Positions 1 through 9,990 of a DNA stretch of 64,000 nt are shown here, one piece after another. Numbering within the stretch: the first letter of the stretch is position 1; each line of letters begins with the position of its first letter. The position numbers and the translations under genes are program-made. Source of the stretch: Nodosilinea sp. WJT8-NPBG4 (GTDB lineage Bacteria > Cyanobacteriota > Cyanobacteriia > Phormidesmidales > Phormidesmidaceae); assembly GCA_019359285.1 (NCBI GenBank), contig JAHHHQ010000042.1:62001-126000 (forward strand), in the 5' to 3' direction. Under the pieces are notes generated by a model, which made no database searches, was not told where the DNA came from, and saw only the letters and a list, made by a program, of their open reading frames with translations.

Positions 1-15
1 CCGGCTGCTGAATAG
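1..15 (+). CDS. rplV: Probable last codons of ribosomal protein L22 (partial)
   Basis: The first bases read Pro-Ala-Ala-Glu-stop in the frame ending at base 15. In cyanobacteria rplV lies directly before rpsC, and many L22 proteins have a loosely conserved acidic or Ala-rich tail, so this is probably the end of rplV. Only four codons are visible, so identity rests on position alone. Confidence 0.4.
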   Translation, partial: PAAE

Positions 16-81
16 CTTGTCGTATTGATTCCATTGTCCAAACACCAGTTGTTCAAAAACCAATTTTCAGAGGGTTAGTTC

Positions 82-816
82 GTGGGACACAAGATTCATC
101 CAACCGGGTTTCGCCTTGGCATCGTTCAAGAGCACCGCTCTCGCTGGTTTGCAGAGGGCACTCGCTATCCTGATTTACTTCAGGAAGACTATCGCATTCG
201 CGAGTATGTTCAGAAAACTCTGAACAATGCTGGTATCGCCGATATTCGCATTGAACGCAAGGCTGACCAAATTGATCTTGAGTTGCGGACTGCTCGTCCT
301 GGGGTTGTGGTAGGCCGCGGTGGAGCGGGTATCGAGTCCCTGAGAGTAGGCGTACAGAAGCTACTCAAGGACTCCAACCGTCAAATTCGCGTCAATGTGG
401 TGGAAGTGAACCGCGTCGATGCCGACGCTGCCCTAGTCGCTGAATACATTATTCAGCAGCTAGAGCGCCGGGTTTCTTTTCGCCGGGTGGTGCGCCAAGC
501 TATTCAGCGTGCCCAGCGCGCTGGGGTGGAAGGTATCAAAATCCAGGTGAGTGGTCGTTTGAACGGTGCAGAAATCGCCCGTACTGAGTGGACTCGGGAA
601 GGTCGGGTACCTCTCCACACTTTACGGGCTGATGTTGACTACGCCTACACGACTGCTCAAACCACCTATGGCATTTTGGGTGTCAAGGTTTGGATCTTTA
701 AGGGCGAGATTATTCCCGGTCAAGAGGAAGCTCCAGCTGCTGCCCCCAACGCCCAACCCCGTCGCCGTCAGCCCCGTCGTCGTCAGCAGTTTGATGACCG
801 CTCTAACGAAGATTAG
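82..816 (+). CDS. rpsC: 30S ribosomal protein S3
   Basis: S3 sits at the mRNA entry tunnel of the small ribosomal subunit and helps unwind mRNA. The 244-residue product begins with the conserved [13 protein letters not shown] from a GTG codon. A KH domain follows (about residues 38-106) with a GRGG loop near 78-81, then the S3 C-terminal domain to about residue 208. The last 30 residues are an Ala/Pro and Arg-rich tail of the sort that varies among cyanobacteria. It lies in the S10/spc operon between rplV and rplP, 55 bp from rplP. Confidence 0.98.
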   Translation: MGHKIHPTGFRLGIVQEHRSRWFAEGTRYPDLLQEDYRIREYVQKTLNNAGIADIRIERKADQIDLELRTARPGVVVGRGGAGIESLRVGVQKLLKDSNRQIRVNVVEVNRVDADAALVAEYIIQQLERRVSFRRVVRQAIQRAQRAGVEGIKIQVSGRLNGAEIARTEWTREGRVPLHTLRADVDYAYTTAQTTYGILGVKVWIFKGEIIPGQEEAPAAAPNAQPRRRQPRRRQQFDDRSNED

Positions 817-871
817 GCTGTCCTTGCATTTCTTTGATTGATTTTACCTGTGACTTCAAGAGTGCCGATCC

Positions 872-1291
872 ATGCTAAGTCCAAAACGAACTAAATTTCG
901 CAAGCAGCACCGCGGGCGTATGCGCGGAATGGCTCAGCGGGGCAGCGACATCAACTTTGGTGATTTTGCCCTTCAGGCAACCGAGCCCTGCTGGCTGACT
1001 GCTCGTCAGATTGAGGCAGCCCGTCGAGCCATGACCCGCTATGTACGGCGAGGCGGCAAAATCTGGATTCGCGTCTTTCCCGACAAGCCTGTGACCATGC
1101 GTCCCGCAGAAACTCGCATGGGTTCTGGTAAGGGTAACCCTGAGTTTTGGGTAGCTGTGGTGAAACCCGGGCGCATCGTTTTTGAGATTGCTGGGGTACC
1201 TGAAGCCACTGCCCGAGAAGCGATGCGGCTGGCCGCCTTTAAGCTGCCGTTTAAGACTAAGTTCATCGCCCGCGAAAGCAAGGAGGCGTAG
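872..1291 (+). CDS. rplP: 50S ribosomal protein L16
   Basis: L16 binds near the A-site tRNA and the peptidyl transferase centre of the large subunit. The 139-residue protein has the family start [16 protein letters not shown] and the conserved [19 protein letters not shown] block near residues 82-100. Length matches the family. The stop codon is 4 bp before the rpmC start, so the two are probably translationally coupled. Confidence 0.98.
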   Translation: MLSPKRTKFRKQHRGRMRGMAQRGSDINFGDFALQATEPCWLTARQIEAARRAMTRYVRRGGKIWIRVFPDKPVTMRPAETRMGSGKGNPEFWVAVVKPGRIVFEIAGVPEATAREAMRLAAFKLPFKTKFIARESKEA

Positions 1292-1295
1292 GCCA

Positions 1296-1568
1296 ATGGC
1301 ATTAACCAAGATTCAAGAGGCGCGCAGCCTGAGCGATGAAGAGTTGCTAAATGCGATCGCCGAAACAAAGCGCGAGCTGTTTCAACTGCGGTTTCAAAAA
1401 GCTACTCGCCAACTCGATAAGCAGGTGCATCAGTTTAAGCATCTCCGTCATCGTCTGTCTCAGCTTATGACGGTTCAGCGGGAGCGCCAGCTGATCGCCT
1501 TAGATGCAGAGGTAGAGGCCCAAGCCACCGCCGTAGCAGCAGCCACAACAGAATCGGTACCAGCGTAG
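1296..1568 (+). CDS. rpmC: 50S ribosomal protein L29
   Basis: L29 lies beside the peptide exit tunnel and helps dock nascent-chain factors. The ATG at 1296 is chosen because it gives the expected start [17 protein letters not shown]; the frame is open further upstream, but that part overlaps rplP. The core L29 helical hairpin occupies residues 5-65, with the motif [13 protein letters not shown]. At 90 residues it is longer than many L29s because of an Ala/Glu-rich tail. Confidence 0.96.
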   Translation: MALTKIQEARSLSDEELLNAIAETKRELFQLRFQKATRQLDKQVHQFKHLRHRLSQLMTVQRERQLIALDAEVEAQATAVAAATTESVPA

Positions 1569-1584
1569 GGAATAGGTGAACTAG

Positions 1585-1836
1585 ATGGCGGTTAAAGAAC
1601 GAGTGGGAATGGTCGTTAGCAACAAGATGGATAAAACCGTCGTGGTTGCTGTGGAAAGTCGCACCTCCCATCCTAAGTACGGCAAGATTGTGGTGCGAAC
1701 GAAGCGCTATAAGGCCCATGACGAGGAGAACACGTGCCAGGAAGGCGATCAGGTGCGTATTCTTGAAACCCGTCCCCTGAGCCGAACCAAGCGTTGGATG
1801 GTGGCTGACATTGTTAATCGTGCGGCAGACGCATAG
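1585..1836 (+). CDS. rpsQ: 30S ribosomal protein S17
   Basis: S17 is a primary 16S rRNA-binding protein of the small subunit. The 83-residue product has the OB-fold pattern of the family: [20 protein letters not shown] at the start, HPKYGKIV in the middle and [11 protein letters not shown] near residues 61-71. It is 16 bp after rpmC and 8 bp before rplN, as usual in this operon. Confidence 0.97.
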   Translation: MAVKERVGMVVSNKMDKTVVVAVESRTSHPKYGKIVVRTKRYKAHDEENTCQEGDQVRILETRPLSRTKRWMVADIVNRAADA

Positions 1837-1844
1837 GGGGAATT

Positions 1845-2210
1845 GTGATTCAACAGGAATCGTATTTAAATGTGGCGGACAACAGCGGTGCCCGGAAGCT
1901 CATGTGCATTCGCGTACTCGGTGGTAATCGCCGCTATGCCGGCGTGGGTGATGTAATCATTGCTGTGGTTAAAGATGCACTGCCAAACATGGCTGTGAAA
2001 AAGTCTGATGTGGTCCGGGCTGTAGTCGTTCGTACTAAGAAGGGCTTGCGCCGCAGTAGCGGTATGAGCATTCGTTTTGACGATAACGCGGCCGTGATTA
2101 TCAACCAAGATGGAAATCCCAAAGGCACGCGCGTATTTGGGCCAGTAGCCCGTGAGCTGCGCGACAAAAACTTCACCAAGATTGTGTCGCTGGCACCGGA
2201 GGTTCTCTAA
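1845..2210 (+). CDS. rplN: 50S ribosomal protein L14
   Basis: L14 forms part of an intersubunit bridge of the ribosome. The start is GTG at 1845, giving the conserved [20 protein letters not shown]. Other family blocks include [14 protein letters not shown] and [17 protein letters not shown]. The product is 121 residues, the family length. Its stop codon TAA shares one base with the rplX ATG (TAATG), a sign of translational coupling. Confidence 0.98.
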   Translation: MIQQESYLNVADNSGARKLMCIRVLGGNRRYAGVGDVIIAVVKDALPNMAVKKSDVVRAVVVRTKKGLRRSSGMSIRFDDNAAVIINQDGNPKGTRVFGPVARELRDKNFTKIVSLAPEVL

Positions 2211-2554
2211 TGGCAACAACAAAGCAGCCCGTGCGCCACAAGGTGCATGTGCGTAAGGGAGACACAGTCCAAGTGATTGCTGGACGCGATCGCGGCAAAG
2301 TAGGCGAAGTGCTGAGCGTTATTCCTAAAACCAGCCAGGTGCTTGTGCAGGGCGTAAATATCCGCACCAAACACGTTAAGCCTCAGCAAGAGGGCGAATC
2401 GGGTCAGATCGTGACCCAGGAAGCCCCCATCCACAGCTCTAACGTCATGCTCTACTCCGAGAAGGAGAAAGTGGCCAGCCGAGTTGCTTACACCTTTACC
2501 GATGACGGACGTAAGGTGCGGATGCTGAAAAAGACCGGTGAAATCATTGACTAA
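2210..2554 (+). CDS. rplX: 50S ribosomal protein L24
   Basis: L24 is an assembly initiator protein that binds the 5' region of 23S rRNA. The 114-residue product carries the KOW motif near residues 15-45 ([21 protein letters not shown]), followed by [15 protein letters not shown]. It overlaps the rplN stop by one base. A gap of 64 bp separates it from rplE. Confidence 0.97.
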   Translation: MATTKQPVRHKVHVRKGDTVQVIAGRDRGKVGEVLSVIPKTSQVLVQGVNIRTKHVKPQQEGESGQIVTQEAPIHSSNVMLYSEKEKVASRVAYTFTDDGRKVRMLKKTGEIID

Positions 2555-2618
2555 GGCTTTTAGTCTTACGCTCATCCTCTAGTCCTGACCAAGCCCAGGA
2601 AAGCGATAGAAACGACCC

Positions 2619-3164
2619 ATGACCGACCAGTTAAAGACCATATATAAAGACACTGTCGTACCTAAACTAATGGAACAGTTTAAGTACGGCAACATTCATC
2701 AAGTGCCCAAGGTGGTCAAGGTGACCGTCAACCGTGGCCTGGGTGAAGCATCTCAGAATGCCAAAGCGCTGGAGTCTTCTCTGAGCGAACTGGCTTTAAT
2801 CACCGGTCAGCGTCCGGTGGTAACCCGCGCCAAAAAGGCGATCGCAGGGTTCAAAATTCGTCAAGGCATGCCCGTGGGGATGATGGTCACCCTACGTTCT
2901 GACCGCATGTACGCCTTTCTAAATCGCCTTATCAACCTGACCCTGCCCCGCATTCGTGACTTTCGCGGCATTAGCCCCAAGAGCTTCGACGGACGTGGCA
3001 ACTACACCTTGGGTCTGCGAGAGCAGTTAATTTTTCCTGAAATTAGCTACGACAGCATCGATCAAATTCGCGGTATGGATATCACCATCGTGACTACCGC
3101 CAGCACCGATGAAGAAGGCCGAGCGCTACTCAAGGAATTGGGTATGCCGTTCCGTGACAACTAA
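2619..3164 (+). CDS. rplE: 50S ribosomal protein L5
   Basis: L5 binds 5S rRNA and contacts the P-site tRNA. The 181-residue protein has the family blocks [15 protein letters not shown] (around residues 36-50), [19 protein letters not shown] and LPRIRDFRG. The E. coli gene order has rpsN (S14) between rplE and rpsH; here rpsH follows directly after 26 bp, as is normal for cyanobacteria, where rpsN is elsewhere. Confidence 0.98.
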   Translation: MTDQLKTIYKDTVVPKLMEQFKYGNIHQVPKVVKVTVNRGLGEASQNAKALESSLSELALITGQRPVVTRAKKAIAGFKIRQGMPVGMMVTLRSDRMYAFLNRLINLTLPRIRDFRGISPKSFDGRGNYTLGLREQLIFPEISYDSIDQIRGMDITIVTTASTDEEGRALLKELGMPFRDN

Positions 3165-3190
3165 CACAGGTTTATACGCGTACTAGAACT

Positions 3191-3592
3191 ATGGCTGCTA
3201 ACGACACAATTGCGGATATGTTGACTCGCATCAGAAATGCGAATCTGGCGCGGCACCAAACTGTAGGTATTCCTTCTACTCGGATGACCCGGAGTATTGC
3301 AAAGGTGCTTAAGGAAGAAGGGTTCATCACGGATTACTCTGAAACTACTGTCGAAGAGCGTCCTCAGCTGGTGGTCGCCCTCAAGTACAAGGGCAAGACT
3401 CGTCAGCCCATCATTCGCAACCTTACTCGCGTTAGCAAGCCCGGTTTGCGCGTGTATTCCAACCGAAAAGAGCTACCTCGGGTGCTGGGGGGTATTGGCA
3501 TTGCAATTGTTTCTACCTCTAGCGGAATCATGACTGACCGCGATGCCCGTCGTCAGGGTATTGGTGGCGAAGTGCTTTGCTATGTCTGGTAG
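3191..3592 (+). CDS. rpsH: 30S ribosomal protein S8
   Basis: S8 is a primary 16S rRNA-binding protein central to 30S platform assembly, and in E. coli it is a translational repressor of the spc operon. The 133-residue product starts [17 protein letters not shown] and ends with [20 protein letters not shown], the S8 signature. An 81-bp gap separates it from rplF. Confidence 0.98.
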   Translation: MAANDTIADMLTRIRNANLARHQTVGIPSTRMTRSIAKVLKEEGFITDYSETTVEERPQLVVALKYKGKTRQPIIRNLTRVSKPGLRVYSNRKELPRVLGGIGIAIVSTSSGIMTDRDARRQGIGGEVLCYVW

Positions 3593-3673
3593 GTAGCTGA
3601 ACAGCAATGTTGTTACCTAACGGCTAGTCATCAAGGGCGTTATCGAGTGCTAAGGATTTAGGAGTTTTGCATC

Positions 3674-4213
3674 ATGTCACGTATTGGCAAACGGCCAATC
3701 CCAGTCCCGGCTAAAGTGTCAATCGTAATTGACGGTCAGGACATTCAGGTCAAAGGGCCTAAGGGCGAGCTGTCTCGTACCCTGCCCAGCGGAGTAATGG
3801 TGGTTCAGGATGGGGAGACCGTTCTGGTCAACCGCAAAGATGATTCTCGTCTAGCCCGCGAGCGTCACGGTCTCTGCCGCACTCTAGTCGCTAACATGGT
3901 TGAGGGGGTTTCGAATGGCTATCAAAAGCGCCTAGAAATTCAGGGTATTGGCTATCGGGCACAGGTGCAGGGCCGCAACTTGAACCTCAGCCTCGGGTAC
4001 AGCCACCCTGTTATATTTGAGCCCCCTGCTGGCATTGAGTTTGTAGTCGAAAACAATACCAATGTCATTATTAGCGGCATCGACAAAGAATTAGTAGGCA
4101 ACATTGCCGCAAGCATTCGGGCAAGCCGTCCCCCTGAGCCCTATAAGGGTAAAGGTGTGCGCTACGCCGGTGAGCAGGTCAGACGTAAGGCCGGTAAGTC
4201 AGGGAAGAAATAA
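3674..4213 (+). CDS. rplF: 50S ribosomal protein L6
   Basis: L6 lies near the factor-binding site of the large subunit. The 179-residue product starts [15 protein letters not shown] and contains two L6 repeats. The C-terminal signature [20 protein letters not shown] is present. A Shine-Dalgarno-like TTAGGAG (about 3659-3665) lies upstream of the ATG. rplR follows after only 3 bp. Confidence 0.98.
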   Translation: MSRIGKRPIPVPAKVSIVIDGQDIQVKGPKGELSRTLPSGVMVVQDGETVLVNRKDDSRLARERHGLCRTLVANMVEGVSNGYQKRLEIQGIGYRAQVQGRNLNLSLGYSHPVIFEPPAGIEFVVENNTNVIISGIDKELVGNIAASIRASRPPEPYKGKGVRYAGEQVRRKAGKSGKK

Positions 4214-4216
4214 GCC

Positions 4217-4576
4217 ATGAAAGCAAGTCGTAAAGAATTAACCCGTCGCCGTCACGTCCGCATTCGCCGCCGTGTGTTTGGCACCTCTGAGCGGCCTCGG
4301 TTGGCCGTGTTTCGCTCAAACCAGCATATTTACGCTCAGATCATCGACGATACGGCTCACCATACTCTAGTGGCCGCCTCAACTGTTGAGCCTGACGTTT
4401 TGAAGGATGAGACGGGAGCTACTCAGGACTCAGCTGCCGTAGTTGGCAAACTAGTGGCTGAGCGCGCCCTCAAGGCTGGTATTACGCAAGTGGTCTTTGA
4501 CCGGGGCGGCAAGTTATATCACGGACGAGTAGCGGCTTTGGCTGAGGCAGCCCGTGAAGCAGGCTTGAGCCTGTAG
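4217..4576 (+). CDS. rplR: 50S ribosomal protein L18
   Basis: L18 binds 5S rRNA in the central protuberance. The 119-residue protein has an Arg-rich N-terminus, the block [20 protein letters not shown] near residues 28-47, and ends with [20 protein letters not shown], diagnostic for the family. It is packed 3 bp behind rplF and 66 bp ahead of rpsE. Confidence 0.98.
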   Translation: MKASRKELTRRRHVRIRRRVFGTSERPRLAVFRSNQHIYAQIIDDTAHHTLVAASTVEPDVLKDETGATQDSAAVVGKLVAERALKAGITQVVFDRGGKLYHGRVAALAEAAREAGLSL

Positions 4577-4642
4577 GCCAAGTGTGATTGTTGGATAGAA
4601 AGCACCTGATTTTGCTTGATGTAAACAAGGCTGGGGAAAGGC

Positions 4643-5164
4643 ATGGCAAACCGTCGCAAAGAAGCGCGTACTAAAGAAAAGAAGACCGACTGGCAGGAAC
4701 GCGTTGTCCAAATTCGTCGTGTGACCAAGGTGGTGAAGGGAGGTAAAAAACTTAGCTTCCGTGCCATTGTGGTTGTCGGCAATGAGAAAGGCCAGGTCGG
4801 CGTTGGCGTTGGTAAGGCAGGCGATGTCATTGGCGCTGTAAAGAAAGGTGTGGCCGATGGCAAAAAGCACTTGGTAGATGTGCCTTTGACTCGTTCTTAT
4901 TCCATTCCTCATCCCTCCAATGGGATTGGTGGTGGTGCCAAGGTGTTTATGCGCCCTGCTGCCCCTGGTACTGGGGTAATTGCTGGTGGTGCCGTACGCA
5001 CGGTGCTTGAATTAGCTGGGGTACGGAATGTCTTAGCTAAGCAGCTAGGCTCTAATAACCCCCTTAATAATGCTCGAGCTGCGGCGGACGCTTTGGCCTC
5101 TCTGCGCACCTTCGCTGACGTAGCTGAAGAACGGGATATCCCGGTTGAAAGCCTGTACATTTAA
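4643..5164 (+). CDS. rpsE: 30S ribosomal protein S5
   Basis: S5 influences decoding fidelity at the small subunit. The 173-residue protein has the S5 double-stranded RNA-binding domain with [19 protein letters not shown] and the signature [15 protein letters not shown], then the C-terminal block [20 protein letters not shown] possible ribosome-binding GGGGAAAGG lies just upstream of the ATG. In E. coli rpmD (L30) would follow; it is absent here, as is usual in cyanobacteria. Confidence 0.98.
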   Translation: MANRRKEARTKEKKTDWQERVVQIRRVTKVVKGGKKLSFRAIVVVGNEKGQVGVGVGKAGDVIGAVKKGVADGKKHLVDVPLTRSYSIPHPSNGIGGGAKVFMRPAAPGTGVIAGGAVRTVLELAGVRNVLAKQLGSNNPLNNARAAADALASLRTFADVAEERDIPVESLYI

Positions 5165-5200
5165 TCCATTTCGGTATCGCTGTTTTTATTTTCCTCAGCC

Positions 5201-5647
5201 ATGAGAATCAACGACGCACAACCACAAGTCGGCTCTAAGCGCCGCCGTCGCCGCGTCGGTCGCGGTATTTCTGCCGGCCAGGGCGCGAGCTGTGGCTTTG
5301 GCATGCGAGGGCAAAAGTCTCGTTCGGGTAGCGGTACTCGGCCTGGCTTTGAGGGTGGCCAAATGCCCCTCTACCGCCGCGTTCCTAAGCTCAAGCACTT
5401 CCCTCTGGTCAATCAGAAGGAGTACACCATTATCAATGTTAAAGGGTTGTCTGACCTGGCAGCAGGGACTGACGTATCCCTTGAGTCCCTGCTCGAAGCA
5501 GGCATATTGACCACCAATGACGGTCCTTTAAAGGTACTGGGTCATGGTGAGATTGGTGTGGCCCTAAACGTTAAAGCGGCGGCCTTTACCCAGTCTGCCA
5601 AAGAGAAAATTGAGCAGGCTGGCGGTACATGGGAAGTTGTCGCATAG
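5201..5647 (+). CDS. rplO: 50S ribosomal protein L15
   Basis: L15 is a late-assembling large-subunit protein. The 148-residue product has the Gly/Arg-rich N-terminal region ([19 protein letters not shown] and [10 protein letters not shown]) and the C-terminal signature ending in [19 protein letters not shown]. It precedes secY by 108 bp. That gap contains a small inverted repeat, AACCG and CGGTT, at about 5688-5708, with no clear T-run. Confidence 0.97.
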   Translation: MRINDAQPQVGSKRRRRRVGRGISAGQGASCGFGMRGQKSRSGSGTRPGFEGGQMPLYRRVPKLKHFPLVNQKEYTIINVKGLSDLAAGTDVSLESLLEAGILTTNDGPLKVLGHGEIGVALNVKAAAFTQSAKEKIEQAGGTWEVVA

Positions 5648-5755
5648 CGGGATTGCTCGCTCATCCCTTAGACTAAAGTCAGGGGCTGTAACCGTAGATT
5701 CTGCGGTTATTTATTGCCGTCAATGTATTGCTAAACGTAGGCCTGAGGTACATGC

Positions 5756-7069
5756 ATGGTCGTAAGTCGGGGTAAAAATCCAAGCGCGCAGGAGACATTT
5801 ATGCAAATGGCCCAGGCCGCTGGCCTGCGAAGCCGTTTGCTGGTGACCCTAGGGCTTCTGGTATTAGTTAGACTAGGGATTTTTATTCCGGTACCAGGTA
5901 TTGATCGCGAGGCTTTTGGGGCTTCTATTCAATCGGGCAGTTTGGCTGGCTTTGTAGGCTTCTTAGATATCTTTGTGGGGGGCGGTCTGTCCGCTCTAGG
6001 TATCTTTGCTCTGGGGATCCTGCCTTTCATCAATGCTTCGATTATTATGCAGCTGCTGACGGCGGCTCTGCCTCAGCTGGAAGACCTGCAAAAGAATGAA
6101 GGGGAAGCTGGTCGTCGCAAGATCTCCCAAATTACTCGCTACGTAGCTTTGGGCTGGGCGATTTTGCAGAGTACTTTGCTGGCGTCCTTCTTGCTCTATC
6201 AATTTGCGGAAGTTCCTGGCCCTGCGTTTGTGGCCCAGACGGTAATTGCTCTGACAGCCGGGTCAATGTTTGTGATGTGGGTGGGTGAGTTAATCACCGA
6301 GCGTGGTATCGGCAACGGTGCTTCGCTGCTGATTTTCCTCAACATTGTTTCTACCCTGCCACGGTCGTTAGGCCAAACAATTGAGCTGGCGCAGAGCGGC
6401 GATCGCGGTCTAGTGGGCGGCATCATCATTCTGATGCTTGCCTTTCTAGCAATGATTGTAGGAATTGTCTTTGTGCAGGAAGGGACTCGCCGCATTCCCA
6501 TTATTTCTGCTCGTCGCCAGGTGGGCCGCAAGCTCTATTTAGAGCAGAGCAACTACTTGCCTCTGCGGCTTAACCAGGGCGGCGTCATGCCAATTATTTT
6601 CGCCTCTGCTGTGCTGGTGCTGCCGATTTCGTTGACCCAGTACATCACCAATCCTGGATTCAGTCAGTTTGTGAATAACTACCTGAACCCAACTTCTCTG
6701 TTCTATGTTTCGCTGTACCTCGTTCTGATTCTCTTCTTTAGCTACTTCTATTCATCTCTGGTGATGAACCCAGATGATGTATCGCGCAACCTGAAGAAGA
6801 TGGGGGCCAGCATCCCTGGCATTCGCCCTGGTAAGGCGACCACTGAGTACATCAGCCGAATTCTCAATCGGTTAACTTTTCTAGGCGCTGTTTTTCTGGG
6901 CATGGTAGCAGTTGTCCCCAGTGCTGTAGAGAGTTTGACTCGAGTACAAACTTTTAGGGGTTTCGGAGCTACTTCTCTGCTGATTCTAGTAGGTGTTGCT
7001 ATTGACACTGCCAAGCAGATTCAGACCTACGTAATCTCCCAACGCTACGAAGGGATGGTGAAGCAGTAG
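5756..7069 (+). CDS. secY: Preprotein translocase channel subunit SecY
   Basis: SecY is the protein-conducting channel of the Sec translocon in plasma and thylakoid membranes. The 437-residue product has ten predicted membrane segments. Family blocks include [16 protein letters not shown] near residue 40, [16 protein letters not shown] (plug and TM2 region), the cytosolic loop around [20 protein letters not shown], and [19 protein letters not shown]. The start is the ATG at 5756; another ATG at 5752 is in a different frame. Its stop overlaps the adk GTG start. secE is at 35.4 kb. Confidence 0.98.
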   Translation: MVVSRGKNPSAQETFMQMAQAAGLRSRLLVTLGLLVLVRLGIFIPVPGIDREAFGASIQSGSLAGFVGFLDIFVGGGLSALGIFALGILPFINASIIMQLLTAALPQLEDLQKNEGEAGRRKISQITRYVALGWAILQSTLLASFLLYQFAEVPGPAFVAQTVIALTAGSMFVMWVGELITERGIGNGASLLIFLNIVSTLPRSLGQTIELAQSGDRGLVGGIIILMLAFLAMIVGIVFVQEGTRRIPIISARRQVGRKLYLEQSNYLPLRLNQGGVMPIIFASAVLVLPISLTQYITNPGFSQFVNNYLNPTSLFYVSLYLVLILFFSYFYSSLVMNPDDVSRNLKKMGASIPGIRPGKATTEYISRILNRLTFLGAVFLGMVAVVPSAVESLTRVQTFRGFGATSLLILVGVAIDTAKQIQTYVISQRYEGMVKQ

Positions 7070-7623
7070 TGACTCGACTTATTTTTCTAGGTCCGCCGGG
7101 GGCGGGCAAGGGTACCCAAGCTCTGCTGCTTGCTAAGGACTGTGAGGTTCCTCATATTTCTACTGGAGACATTCTACGGTCGGCAGTAGCGGCGGGTAGC
7201 GAGCTGGGCCAAAAAGCAGAGCAGTACATGAGCGCCGGGGAGCTGGTGCCTGATGAGCTCATACTGGATTTAATTCAAGAGCGGTTGGGTCAGGGTGATA
7301 CTCAAGCAGGCTGGCTGTTGGACGGTTTTCCTCGCAATGTGCCCCAGGCTGAGTTTTTGCAGAAGCTGCTTGATCAACTTGAACAGCCCGTTGACTTTGT
7401 AGTTAACCTGGATGTTGAGGATGATGTGATCGTCGCCCGTTTGCTGCAGCGGGGTCGCGACGACGATGAGGAGTCCGTGATTCTCAACCGGCTCCAGGTA
7501 TACCGTGAGCAGACGGAGCCGCTAATTGACTTTTATCGCAGCCGCCAACAGTTGGTGTCGGTGGATGGTAATCAAACCATGGACGTAGTTCATGCGGACC
7601 TAAAGCGCCTAGTGATCGAGTAG
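7069..7623 (+). CDS. adk: Adenylate kinase
   Basis: It interconverts ATP plus AMP and two ADP. The 184-residue protein opens with the P-loop GPPGAGKGT at residues 8-16, has the AMP-binding HISTGDILR block and the DGFPRN motif. The LID is the short form (RGRDDDEES), without zinc-binding cysteines. Translation starts at a GTG that shares one base with the secY stop codon, indicating coupling. The secY-adk-infA order is typical of the spc operon. Confidence 0.97.
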   Translation: MTRLIFLGPPGAGKGTQALLLAKDCEVPHISTGDILRSAVAAGSELGQKAEQYMSAGELVPDELILDLIQERLGQGDTQAGWLLDGFPRNVPQAEFLQKLLDQLEQPVDFVVNLDVEDDVIVARLLQRGRDDDEESVILNRLQVYREQTEPLIDFYRSRQQLVSVDGNQTMDVVHADLKRLVIE

Positions 7624-7680
7624 TTACTGGGGTTATGCTAGAGTTCAGCCTGTTGATTGTGTACAGAGGGAGAGTTCAGC

Positions 7681-7905
7681 TTGTCTAAGCAAGACCTAAT
7701 TGAAATGGAGGGCACCATTACTGAATCGTTGCCGAACGCGATGTTTCGGGTTGATTTGGATAATGGGTTTAACGTATTAGCCCACATTTCTGGGAAGATT
7801 CGTCGTAATTACATCAAGATTTTGCCAGGCGATCGCGTCAAGGTAGAGCTTACCCCCTACGACCTCACCAAGGGGCGCATTACCTATCGTCTTCGCAAGA
7901 AGTAG
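7681..7905 (+). CDS. infA: Translation initiation factor IF-1
   Basis: IF-1 binds the ribosomal A site during initiation. The frame can be opened at 7657, but the family start [20 protein letters not shown] begins at the TTG at 7681, which gives the standard 74 residues and has AGGGAG (about 7667-7672) upstream. The OB-fold sequence is essentially the cyanobacterial consensus, ending [11 protein letters not shown]. The operon stops here: the next gene is convergent, so rpmJ-rpsM-rpsK-rpoA must be elsewhere. Confidence 0.96.
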   Translation: MSKQDLIEMEGTITESLPNAMFRVDLDNGFNVLAHISGKIRRNYIKILPGDRVKVELTPYDLTKGRITYRLRKK

Positions 7906-7910
7906 CCTAA

Positions 7911-8954
7911 CTAGGCCAAGATGGGTGTCAATAGTTTGTCGGCCCCTGTGCGGAAGATGTCTGCACAGGGAAGTTTTGTTTGGGCTTCAACCGACTGGAT
8001 GGCCTCCTCGGCAGCTGCTGCGGTTAGGTGACCAGTGTTAAGGGCGATCGCGACTACTTTAGCCGGGTAAAACGCCCCTGCCGCTGTTGTTACCTGTTCG
8101 TAGAGGGCGATCACACTGGGTAAATCGGGAATTTTCACCTGAGGGAAATTGTGGATGTGGCTTTGCCCAGCTCGGTGTACCAGCACTAAATGGGTGGGTT
8201 GGGTGCCTCGCAGCAGAGGCAGTGTAGCGGTCGAGGCCGGGTTGAGTAGCGATCCCTGCCCTTCTACAAAGACGAAATCGTAATGAGGGCCATGGCGCAT
8301 AAGCTGCTGTTCAACGGCTCCTGACGCGTAATCAACCCGAATGGCATCTAACGGCACGCCATTGTCCCCCAACATGAGGTTGGTTTGGCCCGTGGCAATC
8401 ACTTTAGAACGCAACCCTTGCTTTAGGCAGGCGCGGTGCAGCTCTAAGGTTGCCGACATTTTGCCCACGGACATATCGGTACCTACGGTCAGAATGCGCT
8501 TGCAGTTTAGCCGACTGGCCTGCCCGCTCCCCACAGTCAGCCCTTCCGGTTCCTGGCGTACGTCCCAAATCCATTGGTGGTCTCTCAGCCAGGGCTGGAG
8601 TGCTGGGTGGGTGGCCATGGGGGTATGGAGGCCGTTCACAATACTCAGCCCGGCCTTGGCTGCCTGCTCAATTTCTTGAAACCAGGCATCGGGTAGCTTG
8701 CCACCGGAGGGGGCAATGCCAATAGCTAGCACATCTGGGGTGTAGATCAGGGCCTCGGTGAGCGATTCGACAACGGGGATGGGCTTATCGATGCCGGTGA
8801 GATCGTGGAGCGATCGCCCTGCCGCCTGATAATCAATCACCGCTACAATCGGCGATTGGCTAAAGCGCAGCAGGGCCAGACCCGTCTTACCCATGGTGCT
8901 TTGGGTGCCCTCGTGCATGAGTAGGGCAATGCGACTATTGGGCTTGAGGTGCAT
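7911..8954 (-). CDS. DUF1611 family protein, DgcN-like
   Basis: DUF1611 proteins have a Rossmann-like N-terminal part and a P-loop-type C-terminal domain; some (DgcN) act as N-acetyltransferases in conversion of D-glutamate to L-glutamate. Here the C-terminal domain starts near residue 155 with the nucleotide-binding-like GTDMSVGKMS, followed by conserved VEGQGSLLNP near residue 245. The ATG at 8954 is chosen over a TTG 12 bp upstream. The gene overlaps the end of the upstream epimerase gene by 20 bp, so the two almost certainly form one transcript. The pairing with an enolase-superfamily racemase is the main support for a DgcN role. Substrate is inferred. Confidence 0.8.
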   Translation of the reverse strand: MHLKPNSRIALLMHEGTQSTMGKTGLALLRFSQSPIVAVIDYQAAGRSLHDLTGIDKPIPVVESLTEALIYTPDVLAIGIAPSGGKLPDAWFQEIEQAAKAGLSIVNGLHTPMATHPALQPWLRDHQWIWDVRQEPEGLTVGSGQASRLNCKRILTVGTDMSVGKMSATLELHRACLKQGLRSKVIATGQTNLMLGDNGVPLDAIRVDYASGAVEQQLMRHGPHYDFVFVEGQGSLLNPASTATLPLLRGTQPTHLVLVHRAGQSHIHNFPQVKIPDLPSVIALYEQVTTAAGAFYPAKVVAIALNTGHLTAAAAEEAIQSVEAQTKLPCADIFRTGADKLLTPILA

Positions 8955-9990
8955 AGCTAAGTCCAAGTCCAGGTTTGGTGGAGGGGAGTAGGCGTCCGTC
9001 AGCTAAGGTAAGGCCACTGAATGGGTCGTCCCGCAGGTTGAGGTGGCTGTCGAGGTCGAGATAGTCAGCTAAGGGTGAGAGCTGAGCCATAGCCCCATTC
9101 GCCAAGCTGCTGTCGGAATAGCACCCGAACATCACCTGAAGGCCGCAGGCCCGCGCAGTATGGATCATCCGCATGGCCTCGGTTAGCCCCCCAGCTTTCA
9201 TCAACTTAATGTTAATGCCATCGACTAAACTCGCTAGGCGAGGAATATCTGAATTGTTGAAGCAGCTCTCATCTACAAAAATTGGCAGCGGTGAGTCCCG
9301 CTTGAGCTTGGCCAAGTCAGCATCCTGGCTCACGGGTAGGGGTTGTTCTAGGTGAGTGACGCAGCGATCGCTCAGCCAATCTGCCATTTGTTTGGCTTCC
9401 TCCAGACTCCAGCCGCCGTTGGCATCGACGCTGAGGCTGACGGTTGTGGGAACCTGGTTGTGTATGGCCTGAAACATGGCTTGATCGGCTTCGATGCCGT
9501 GGGGACTACCGAGCTTCACCTTAAGGGCACGGGCGGAGGTTTGCTGTAGCCAATCCTGCGATCGCTGCTGGGCCGCCTCGGGTGATGAAATGCCAACAGT
9601 AACTGACGTCGGCTGAATGCGCCCTAAATCTAGCCCTAGCAGCCGCCAAATCGGCTGCCCGACCAACTTACCGCACCAGTCCCACAGCGCTACGTCGAGG
9701 GCGGCGCGGGTAGCCGAGGGGAGAGATAACGCGGCAATAGCGGCCTCAATGGCCTGGCGTTCCAACGGATGGTAAGGCGATACGGCCGTCTGCAAGCGAA
9801 CTATATCTGCCTGCAATGTGGCCAACGTCTGCTGGTGAGTGCCGATGGAAAAAGGAGCCGCTTCCCCCCAACCCTCTATGCCCTCGGCGCTGAGCTTAAG
9901 CCAGAGGTTAGTCGATTGGGCCGTGGTGCCGCGACTGATAGTGAGTGGTACCCGTTTGTGAACAGTAAACGGCTGACAGGTGATTTCCAT
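8935..9990 (-). CDS. Enolase-superfamily dipeptide epimerase / N-acyl amino acid racemase, DgcA-like
   Basis: The product belongs to the muconate-lactonizing subgroup of the enolase superfamily. From the ATG at 9990 it has 351 residues, with catalytic Lys in the KVK motif (about 157-159), metal ligands in DANGG (about 189), EQP (about 215) and DES (about 240), and the second catalytic Lys in NIKLMKAGG (about 262). The tail motif DLDSHLNL fits dipeptide epimerases. A GTG at 10041 would add 17 poorly family-like residues. It is the first gene of a two-gene unit with the DUF1611 gene. It could act on L-Ala-Glu from peptidoglycan or on N-acetyl-D-glutamate; sequence alone does not decide. Confidence 0.85.
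   Translation of the reverse strand: MEITCQPFTVHKRVPLTISRGTTAQSTNLWLKLSAEGIEGWGEAAPFSIGTHQQTLATLQADIVRLQTAVSPYHPLERQAIEAAIAALSLPSATRAALDVALWDWCGKLVGQPIWRLLGLDLGRIQPTSVTVGISSPEAAQQRSQDWLQQTSARALKVKLGSPHGIEADQAMFQAIHNQVPTTVSLSVDANGGWSLEEAKQMADWLSDRCVTHLEQPLPVSQDADLAKLKRDSPLPIFVDESCFNNSDIPRLASLVDGINIKLMKAGGLTEAMRMIHTARACGLQVMFGCYSDSSLANGAMAQLSPLADYLDLDSHLNLRDDPFSGLTLADGRLLPSTKPGLGLSYAPQAQ

Noticed and set aside
2619..5647. Missing rpsN and rpmD as an operon deletion
   Set aside because: Absence of these two genes at this place is normal for cyanobacteria.
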